Source of the DNA: Chthoniobacterales bacterium
Lineage (GTDB): Bacteria; Verrucomicrobiota; Verrucomicrobiia; Chthoniobacterales; UBA10450
Direction of reading: 5' to 3'
NCBI GenBank assembly: GCA_025980625.1
Contig: JAICXG010000109.1
Coordinates: forward strand, 1-8,810
Length of the DNA stretch: 8,810 bases
In this document: positions 1 to 4,819 of the stretch, piece after piece
How positions within the stretch are numbered: position 1 is the stretch's first letter
How the letters are laid out: each line of letters starts with the position of its first letter
The notes under the pieces: model-generated
Database searches by the model: none
Told to the model about the DNA's origin: nothing
What the model saw: only the letters and a program-made list of their open reading frames with translations
Made by a program: the position numbers and the translations under genes

Positions 1-297
1 GGGCGCGTCGGTCCAGATTTGTGAATGACAGGTCATACAGACGTGCGTGCTCGGCATGCCGGCGAAGGAAGATTTCTCGACCGAGTCATGGCAATAACGG
101 CAGTCGATTCCATCATCGCCGACGTGATGTTTGTGGCTGAAAGGCACCGGCTGGTGCTGTGGAACGTCGACGTAAGTGGTATAGGGCGACCAAAAGACGG
201 CGTAGACAAGCCACCCGAGAAAAATGACCAGGCCGAGAAAGCCGAAAATGATGACCCGGGACTGGACATTGGCGGCGCGAGAAAAAATCTGGGCCAT
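1..297 (-). CDS. actA: ActA, multihaem cytochrome c subunit of alternative complex III (N-terminal part, cut by window edge)
   Basis: ActA is the membrane-anchored multihaem cytochrome c of alternative complex III, which oxidises quinol and passes electrons to a cytochrome c or directly to a terminal oxidase. The 99 codons visible start at ATG 297-295 and stay open to base 1. Residues 1-13 are a short N-tail (MAQIFSRAAN), and residues 14-36 are one hydrophobic membrane span. Then come a QPVPFSHKHHVG block (residues 49-60, likely supplying distal haem ligands) and two haem-binding CxxCH motifs, CRYCH (66-70) and CMTCH (87-91), with FAGMPST between them and HSQIW after. This order matches ActA closely. 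Family members are about 200 residues with five CxxCH motifs, so about half the gene lies beyond the left edge. The rest of the act operon should continue in that direction. The upstream sequence is purine-rich (GGGGCGGGCGAG) but has no clean Shine-Dalgarno. The family call is firm; the completeness of the operon cannot be seen. Confidence 0.9.
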   Translation of the reverse strand, partial: MAQIFSRAANVQSRVIIFGFLGLVIFLGWLVYAVFWSPYTTYVDVPQHQPVPFSHKHHVGDDGIDCRYCHDSVEKSSFAGMPSTHVCMTCHSQIWTDAP

Positions 298-560
298 GAA
301 CGCTCGCCCGCCCCGCTAGCTTGCGCCCACCCGGCGCTTTGCCTCCCGCATTATTGCTGGCCCGTTTTGCGAAATCTCGTGCATCGGCAATGAAGTGCGA
401 CCCGCGCTCTGCACTGATTCATCGCTTGCGGCACGATCGCAGGATGTTGTGAATTTGCGGGCGCGGCCTCGCGGCAACGCTGCTTCTGGCGCAGCGATTT
501 TCTTCATCACCACTTGCGGACGGAAATTTTGAACGCCTCTTCCCCGAGCCGCGTCACAAC

Positions 561-607
561 CGGAGTAGTCATGATCGCGCAAGAAGGGCGCGATCGTGGT
601 CACTTTG
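561..607. promoter_or_regulatory. Long hairpin or dyad upstream of actA
   Basis: GATCGCGC (573-580) and GCGCGATC (588-595) form a perfect 8-bp inverted repeat around a 7-base loop, AAGAAGG. Pairing extends outward to 570/598 with one wobble pair. After a single mismatch (567/601) it runs on to 561/607, giving about 19 pairs if wobbles are allowed. The five wobble pairs are G-U on the plus strand and would be A/C mismatches on the minus strand, so the outer stem is better as plus-strand RNA. The inner dyad could instead be a protein-binding operator for the act operon. No run of T follows it on either strand, so it is not an ordinary terminator. The structure is seen directly; its role is inferred. 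Confidence 0.4.
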
Positions 608-634
608 CCGAAGGGCTGATTTGGTAGGGAGGAG

Positions 635-668
635 AAAAGCGGGCGCTCTTTTGGGTGGGGGCGCCCGC
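635..668 (-). terminator. Probable Rho-independent terminator of the GNAT acetyltransferase gene
   Basis: Read on the minus strand, a perfect 8-bp GC stem (GCGGGCGC/GCGCCCGC, arms 661-668 and 639-646) encloses a 14-base loop and is followed at once by TTTTCTCC. It begins 6 bases after the acetyltransferase stop codon. The T run is short and the loop longer than ideal, so the call is moderate. It would keep that gene's transcription out of the act operon. Confidence 0.55.
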
Positions 669-674
669 GACTCG

Positions 675-1175
675 TCACTCCTCTTTCGCGAGGCGCGCGA
701 TCCCGTCGCGGGTGAGACGAAAAATCGTCCAATCCTCGTTAGGCCGAGCCCCCAGCTTGCGGTAAAACTTAATCGCCGGCTCATTCCAGTCGAGCACGGC
801 CCATTCCATGCGGCCGCATTCGCGTTCCCGAGCGATCTGCGCCAGCCTCACAAGCAGGGCGCGGCCGTAGCCTTTGCCACGCTTCTCCGGCCTAACGAAC
901 AGGTCTTCGAGATAAAGTCCGCGCCGGCCCATCCAGGTCGAGAAGTTGTGGAAGAAAAGCGCAAAACAGACCGGCTCACCCTGTTCTTCGCCCAGCAGCA
1001 CCTCGGCCGCAAACCGCGCACCGAAGAGATTTTCCCGGAGTAATTGCGGCGTCGCAATCACTTCGTCGGGCGCACGCTCGTACTCTGCGAGATCGTGGAT
1101 TAATTGCAGGATGACCGGGACGTCATTCAGCGTGGCGAAGCGAATCTGAAAAGCTCGACCGAAATCGGAAGTCAT
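675..1175 (-). CDS. GNAT N-acetyltransferase, spermidine/thialysine acetyltransferase-like
   Basis: This is a single-domain GNAT enzyme that would transfer the acetyl group of acetyl-CoA to an amine in the cytoplasm. With the ATG at 1175 it is 166 residues, the usual size for the family. The fold starts at IRFATLNDVPVI (11-22). The acetyl-CoA loop is RPEKRGKGYGRAL (96-108), which fits R/QxxGxG (R99, G102, G104). EPVCFALFFHNFSTW (67-81), GLYLEDLFVRP (86-96) and MEWAVLDWNEPAIKFYRKLGA (123-143) are typical of the SSAT/thialysine acetyltransferase branch. The substrate could be a polyamine, thialysine or another small amine; the sequence does not decide. The frame is open to an ATG at 1241, but those extra 22 residues precede the conserved domain and look unrelated, so I prefer 1175. 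It ends at TGA 675-677, with a likely terminator just after. Two copies of the iterated octamer lie inside it (736, 891). Confidence 0.88.
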   Translation of the reverse strand: MTSDFGRAFQIRFATLNDVPVILQLIHDLAEYERAPDEVIATPQLLRENLFGARFAAEVLLGEEQGEPVCFALFFHNFSTWMGRRGLYLEDLFVRPEKRGKGYGRALLVRLAQIARERECGRMEWAVLDWNEPAIKFYRKLGARPNEDWTIFRLTRDGIARLAKEE

Positions 1176-1319
1176 GGCTGGCGTTCTTTCGTCGCTGATT
1201 TGCCGGTCTTCGTCACGTGAAAACATCTGCGCTCTCAGCACCCGCTTTCATCCCGAACCGGGCGAAGAATCTCGCTAAATGGCCTTCCGCTCGGCATGAC
1301 ATTCGGTCAGCAAGACCGG
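1176..1319. other. Intergenic region between the topoisomerase and acetyltransferase genes
   Basis: These 144 bases lie between the topoisomerase stop and the acetyltransferase start, both leftward. I see no terminator with a T run and no convincing promoter. A 9-bp perfect inverted repeat, GCCGGTCTT (1202-1210) and AAGACCGGC (1312-1320, reaching into the topoisomerase stop codon), flanks about 100 bases. It may be chance. The gap is large enough for the acetyltransferase to have its own promoter. Confidence 0.4.
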
Positions 1320-2423
1320 CTATCGTCGCGCGAGTCGCTTCTGCAAAAACTCCAGCACCGCCTTCTCCTCCGAGTGCAAGTCGCCTAACGACTCTTCCAA
1401 GGTGTCTTTCGTCCGCGTCTTCAATCCCTCGATCAGCGCGCCCTCGAGATAGGTCTCGAGCACCGCCGGGTGAACGTAACATTTCCGGCAGATCGCCGGG
1501 GTGTTGCCGAGCACCTGCGCCACCGCGCTGATCGCAGCCTTCACGTTCTTTTTTGCCTGGGACTTGTTTTCAAACGGCTCCTGCGCCTTCAGCGCCATCG
1601 CGGCCAAAACCGTGCCCGCCCAGGTGCGGAAATCCTTCGCCGTGAAATCCTCCCCCGTGACATCGCGCAGGTATGCGTTGACGTCATCGGACGTGATCTG
1701 ATGCCGCTCGCCCTTTTCGTCGACGTATTGGAAAAGTTCCTGGCCAGGGAGATCCTGGAGTTTCTTAATGATGCGCGCGACGCGGCGATCCTCCAGGTCG
1801 ATGGAGTGCTCTTTGCCGCTCTTGCCGCGAAAATTAAAGCGCAGTTTCGCGCCGCGCACGTCGACGTGCCGGTTGCGCATCGTCGTTAGTCCAAAGGAAT
1901 TGTTTTCCCGGGCGTATTCCTCGTTGCCCACTCGGATGAAGGTGCGCTCGAGTAACTGCACCAGCGTGGCAAGGACTTTTTCCCGCGGCAAACCGGACCG
2001 CCTGAGGTCACGGTTGATCCGGCGACGAATTTTTGGCAGCGCGCAGCCGAAGACCACCATCTTTTCGTATTTGTTTTCATCGCGCACTTCGCGCCAGCGT
2101 TCGTGATAGCGATATTGCTTGCGCCTGCGATCATCGCGTCCGGTGGCTTGCAGATGGCCATTCGGTGAAGGGCAAATCCAGACGTCAGTGTAGGCGGGCG
2201 GGATGGCGAGACGGTTGATCCGCAGAATGCGCGCTTCGTCGCCAATCTTTTGTCCGTCGGTATCGAAGTAGACGAATTTGTTCCCGCGACGTTTGCGCGT
2301 GTAGCCAGGCTGATCATCGCTGACGTAGCGCAAACCAGCGTCCTCGGCTGCTTCCTCGGGATCGGTCAGGATCTCGATTCGAGCGATTTTCTTTTTTTCT
2401 TCGTCCAGCCGACGCCTGGTCAT
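1320..2423 (-). CDS. DNA topoisomerase IB (poxvirus/bacterial type)
   Basis: The product is a type IB topoisomerase, which relaxes supercoils by nicking one strand through a 3'-phosphotyrosine link, without ATP or metal. From ATG 2423 it is 367 residues, normal for bacterial forms. The N-terminal domain has LRINRLAIPPAYTDVWICP (67-85) and GHLQATGRDDRRRKQYRYHE (89-108). The catalytic domain has FIRVGNEEYARENNSFGLTT (162-181, catalytic Arg164), the FRGKSGKEH loop supplying the catalytic Lys (198-206), DFRTWAGT (264-271, Arg266) and the nucleophile in CRKCYVHPAV (312-321, Tyr316). Every active-site element expected is present, so it should be active. The frame stays open to 2783, across the start of the divergent hydrolase gene. 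The extra residues are not topoisomerase-like, so I choose the ATG next to the conserved core, although no Shine-Dalgarno precedes it. The stop is TAG at 1320-1322. Confidence 0.93.
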   Translation of the reverse strand: MTRRRLDEEKKKIARIEILTDPEEAAEDAGLRYVSDDQPGYTRKRRGNKFVYFDTDGQKIGDEARILRINRLAIPPAYTDVWICPSPNGHLQATGRDDRRRKQYRYHERWREVRDENKYEKMVVFGCALPKIRRRINRDLRRSGLPREKVLATLVQLLERTFIRVGNEEYARENNSFGLTTMRNRHVDVRGAKLRFNFRGKSGKEHSIDLEDRRVARIIKKLQDLPGQELFQYVDEKGERHQITSDDVNAYLRDVTGEDFTAKDFRTWAGTVLAAMALKAQEPFENKSQAKKNVKAAISAVAQVLGNTPAICRKCYVHPAVLETYLEGALIEGLKTRTKDTLEESLGDLHSEEKAVLEFLQKRLARR

Positions 2424-2585
2424 CCGCACGCTAGCAATACGCGCGACCGCTTCACAAAGGTCGTCTTGTGCGCGGCAGAATGAATTGGCGGCTGGGTCTT
2501 GCCAGATGCTAAGATTGCACTTGCGCGGGGTTAAAGGGGATGCAGCCGCTGGCACGGCCGCTGCTATAAAAACCATAACCAGTGT
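2424..2585. promoter_or_regulatory. Divergent intergenic region between topoisomerase IB and hydrolase genes
   Basis: These 162 bases must drive both genes if the chosen starts are right. For the hydrolase, an extended -10 (TGCTATAAA, 2562-2570) sits 15 bases before the ATG; transcription would start near 2577, leaving a leader of about 9 bases with no Shine-Dalgarno. For the topoisomerase, the minus strand has TTAACC (2529-2534) and TAGCAT (2506-2511) separated by 17 bases, each 4 of 6 to the sigma-70 consensus. Both are weak, eye-level matches. Confidence 0.3.
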
Positions 2586-4340
2586 ATGGATTGTCATCTC
2601 GTCTCCCGCCGCGCCAAGCTCGCTCTCATCCTCTTCCTCGCTCCTCTTGCTGCACAACTCGCCCCGGCAAAAACACAGCCCCCGACTGAAACATTTGCCA
2701 CAGCCTCCGACGGCACCCCGCTCCACTGGGTCGTTTATACCCCGGAAGGAGTCGGCCCGTGGCCCGCGGTCCTCGTGATCCACGGCGGATTATTTAAAGG
2801 CGGCACGCCAACCAGTTCTCCCGAATCGGTCGATTGCGGGAACGATCTCGCCGCCGCCGGCTACATTGCTTTTTCTATTGAGTATCGGCTCGCTCCGGAT
2901 GGCGCCCTCGCAGGTCAAGTCTCGGATGGACGTTTCCCCGATCAAAATGACGATGTCAGGCTAGCTATTCTCGCAGCGCGCTCCGATCCGCGCTGCAGTG
3001 GGCAAGTCGGCGCCGTGGGCGGTTCGTCCGGTGGTTATCAAACCGCCTACGGGGCTGGCGTCGGAACTGCCGGGGTGGACCGGCTCGATGTCGGCGTCAG
3101 TCTCTCGGGTGTATACGACCTCTCCGATTTCAGTTCAAACGACTCGGTCTTCATCGACACCTGCCTCAACTATGTGGGCGTTACCATCTTCGAAACTGAC
3201 GCCCTTCGCGCGGCATCTCCCGCCTACGTCGTCGACGCCAAAACGTCACCGCTGCTTCTCATCAATACGGAGTTTGACACCATGCCTTTCGGGCAGCTCG
3301 CCGATATGACCAATGCGCTCGATGCCCTTGGCGTCACCAATTACCAGGCGCTGACGCTCGCCGGCTCGCAGCATGCATTCGCCTATTGGTCGCAAGTGAA
3401 AGACCAGGCAATCGCATTCCTGAGTGCCGGTTTTAATCCGACGGCCGATCCGACACCGACACCCACACCGAGCGCAACACCGACGTCGACGCCAATTTCG
3501 ACGCCGACTCCGACGGTTAGCCCGGCACCAACGGCCACGCCACCTCCCGCAGTCGAACCGACCCCGACTAAAATGCTGCTGAATGTTTCGACGCGGGCGC
3601 AGGTGGAAAGCGGGACCGGAGTAACGATCGGTGGCTTCATCATTACCGGCGACGTAGCGAAGCCCGTGGCCTTGCGTGGTATCGGGCCTTCGCTCGCGCA
3701 GGCAGGTCTGTCCGATGTCTTAGCAGACCCAGTCCTGGAGTTATATGACTCGACCGGCAAGCTGATCGCCCAGAATGACAACTGCTCCTCACTCCCGGGC
3801 GGTGTTATTCCGGACGGAATGCAACCCAGCAGCGGCTTGGAATCATTCATCACTGCTATCCTCTCCCCCGGTAGTTACACGGCGGTGCTGCGGAGCGCGA
3901 CCGGCGGATCAGGCATCGGCTTGATCGAACTTTATGACCTCGACCCAGCCAGTTCGCGCGTGAGTAACATCTCGACCCGCAGCGAAGTGGCCACCGGCGC
4001 GGAAGTGATGATCGGCGGGTTCATCATCGGTGGACTGGACCCGACAAAAGTCGTGGTGCGGGCGATCGGCCCGAGTCTTGTCAATGCGGGCATTCAGGAT
4101 GCGTTGCCCGACCCGGTGCTTGAGCTTTACGACAATAACGGTGCGCTGGTCTTCGCGAACGACAACTGGCGAGACGCGCAGCAACAACAACTCACCGCTT
4201 CCGGCCTGGCGCCGGAGAATGACCATGAATCCGCCATCATTGCAACCCTCTCACCGGGGAGTTACACGGCGATGGTTCACGATGCGAATGGCAGCAGCGG
4301 CGTTGCCCTGGTGGAAATTTACGACCTCGAAAGCCAGTAA
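2586..4340 (+). CDS. Exported alpha/beta hydrolase with Pro/Thr linker and two C-terminal beta-rich repeat domains
   Basis: This is a 584-residue exported esterase/lipase-like enzyme, substrate unknown. Residues 1-28 form a signal peptide: basic n-region (SRRAK), hydrophobic core (LALILFLAPLAA) and a probable cut near APA. The hydrolase domain covers about 35-283: oxyanion-hole HGG (66-68), IEYRLAP (98-104), nucleophile elbow GGSSGG (145-150, Ser148), acid Asp231 in EFDTMP and His263 in SQHAF. This is the BD-FAE/hormone-sensitive-lipase-like layout with a complete triad. Residues 287-328 are a Pro/Thr/Ser linker. Two similar domains follow (about 330-453 and 458-582), each with IGGFII, GIGPSL or AIGPSL, DPVLELYD, NDN, LSPGSYTA and a final LxE(L/I)YDL. 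Such domains recur in secreted Verrucomicrobia and Acidobacteria proteins and probably bind a surface or polymer, which is inference. No transmembrane anchor or sorting motif follows. The start has no Shine-Dalgarno. It is the only rightward gene here, and the iterated octamer is absent from it. Confidence 0.87.
   Translation: MDCHLVSRRAKLALILFLAPLAAQLAPAKTQPPTETFATASDGTPLHWVVYTPEGVGPWPAVLVIHGGLFKGGTPTSSPESVDCGNDLAAAGYIAFSIEYRLAPDGALAGQVSDGRFPDQNDDVRLAILAARSDPRCSGQVGAVGGSSGGYQTAYGAGVGTAGVDRLDVGVSLSGVYDLSDFSSNDSVFIDTCLNYVGVTIFETDALRAASPAYVVDAKTSPLLLINTEFDTMPFGQLADMTNALDALGVTNYQALTLAGSQHAFAYWSQVKDQAIAFLSAGFNPTADPTPTPTPSATPTSTPISTPTPTVSPAPTATPPPAVEPTPTKMLLNVSTRAQVESGTGVTIGGFIITGDVAKPVALRGIGPSLAQAGLSDVLADPVLELYDSTGKLIAQNDNCSSLPGGVIPDGMQPSSGLESFITAILSPGSYTAVLRSATGGSGIGLIELYDLDPASSRVSNISTRSEVATGAEVMIGGFIIGGLDPTKVVVRAIGPSLVNAGIQDALPDPVLELYDNNGALVFANDNWRDAQQQQLTASGLAPENDHESAIIATLSPGSYTAMVHDANGSSGVALVEIYDLESQ
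3444..3569 (+). repeat. Low-complexity Pro/Thr linker within the hydrolase gene
   Basis: Residues 287-328 are almost entirely Pro, Thr, Ser and Ala, in PTPTPTP- and STPTPT-type repeats encoded by imperfect cc(g/a)-ac(g/a/c) codon repeats. It is a flexible spacer between the catalytic domain and the two C-terminal domains, of the kind that is often O-glycosylated. Codons vary within it (ACA, ACC, ACG, ACT), so it has drifted rather than expanded recently by slippage. Confidence 0.85.
3573..4331 (+). repeat. Tandem duplicated domain encoded in the hydrolase C-terminus
   Basis: Two units of about 124 residues lie at 3573-3944 and 3957-4331. They align throughout: NVSTRAQVESG with NISTRSEVATG, TIGGFIITG with MIGGFIIGG, LRGIGPSLAQAG with VRAIGPSLVNAG, DPVLELYDSTGKL with DPVLELYDNNGAL, and LSPGSYTAVL with LSPGSYTAMV. 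The DNA of the two units has diverged well beyond third positions, so the duplication is old. The second copy keeps the NDNWRD and GLAPENDHESA blocks; the first has NDNCSS and a reshaped segment there. The function of the unit is unknown to me. Confidence 0.85.
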
Positions 4341-4358
4341 GCAGGCGCTCGCGCCTGT
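4341..4358. terminator. Possible bidirectional terminator between convergent genes
   Basis: Directly after the hydrolase stop codon, CAGGCG (4342-4347) and CGCCTG (4352-4357) form a perfect 6-bp stem around a CTCG tetraloop. It lies in the 41-base gap between two convergent genes, where a shared terminator would be expected. Neither side has a T run, so intrinsic termination would be weak. Confidence 0.35.
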
Positions 4359-4381
4359 CGCCGCGCATCCACCTATGCTCG

Positions 4382-4804
4382 TTAGGCGCCGTAGGATTTC
4401 GTGAACTTCTTTCTCGATTCCGCCTCGGAATCGCCAGGCGCAGCCTGATCCGTCGCTGGCGCTGGTTGCTCCGTCGCTCTGCTCCCGGCAGCGGTCGATT
4501 CTGTCGAAGCGACGTCACGTCCCGCATTTTGCGACGCTTCGACGAATGCCATTTGCAGACTGGAGAGCGCGTTTCGCAGCACTGTCGTCTCGTCTTTGCT
4601 CAGGTTACCGCGCGTCTTTTCCTCGATCATGGCCAGCTGGTCGATAAACATGCGCGCGACCTCGAGGTTCACTTCCGCTTTGCCGGTTTGTGGGTTCGGG
4701 ATTTGGCCAAGAAAAAGCGCGGCGTTTTGCGCCTGCATCATGACGAACTCGATGAAGCGCTGCGTCATCTCGCCCGATTGCGTGGTGGTTTGGACTTCAG
4801 CCAT
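4382..4804 (-). CDS. DUF1844 domain-containing protein
   Basis: This small protein of 140 residues is likely cytoplasmic and has no known function. The DUF1844 core covers about 14-90: RFIEFVMMQAQNAALFLGQI (16-35), the short NPQTGKAEVNLEVARMFIDQ segment (37-56), then EEKTRGNLSKDE and LRNALSSLQMAFVEA (61-90). It is predicted mostly helical. The tail (91-140) is Ala/Thr/Ser/Pro-rich and low in complexity, ending in a basic RKKFTKSYGA. The start ATG is 15 bases after the stop of the M16 peptidase gene, so the two are very likely co-transcribed; the start has no clear Shine-Dalgarno. DUF1844 genes occur as small stand-alone genes in Acidobacteria, Verrucomicrobia, Planctomycetes and Deltaproteobacteria. 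The TAA stop falls inside a copy of the iterated octamer (4379-4386). Confidence 0.88.
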   Translation of the reverse strand: MAEVQTTTQSGEMTQRFIEFVMMQAQNAALFLGQIPNPQTGKAEVNLEVARMFIDQLAMIEEKTRGNLSKDETTVLRNALSSLQMAFVEASQNAGRDVASTESTAAGSRATEQPAPATDQAAPGDSEAESRKKFTKSYGA

Positions 4805-4819
4805 AACAGTGGTGCCGAT

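Larger units (their letters stand above)
298..674. other. Non-coding region between the acetyltransferase gene and actA
   Basis: This 377-base stretch separates the GNAT stop codon from the actA start. Open frames cross it on both strands, but their translations are rich in Arg, Ala and Pro, match no family I recognise and look like chance frames. It should hold the promoter of the leftward act operon. A weak candidate -10 (AATAAT on the minus strand, positions 350-355) lies about 50 bases before the actA start, without a convincing -35. Three inverted repeats are visible: the terminator at 635-668, the long hairpin at 561-607, and a short perfect 6-bp stem at 478-483/491-496. Confidence 0.6.

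Noticed and set aside
25..393. Plus-strand open frame of 122 codons at the left edge
   Set aside because: It is the antisense of actA, whose minus-strand frame carries a membrane span and two CxxCH motifs; the plus-strand translation has no recognisable features.
316..732. Minus-strand open frame of 138 codons before actA
   Set aside because: Arg/Pro/Ala-rich translation without domains; it runs through the hairpin, the terminator and the end of the acetyltransferase gene in another frame.
1202..1320. 9-bp inverted repeat GCCGGTCTT/AAGACCGGC flanking about 100 bases
   Set aside because: Expected by chance at a few percent in a region this size, no transposase or target duplication, and one arm overlaps a stop codon; not enough to call a mobile element.
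3383..3853. Minus-strand frame with Gly-Val repeats
   Set aside because: The repeats are the antisense image of the Pro/Thr linker of the hydrolase, which is clearly coding on the plus strand.
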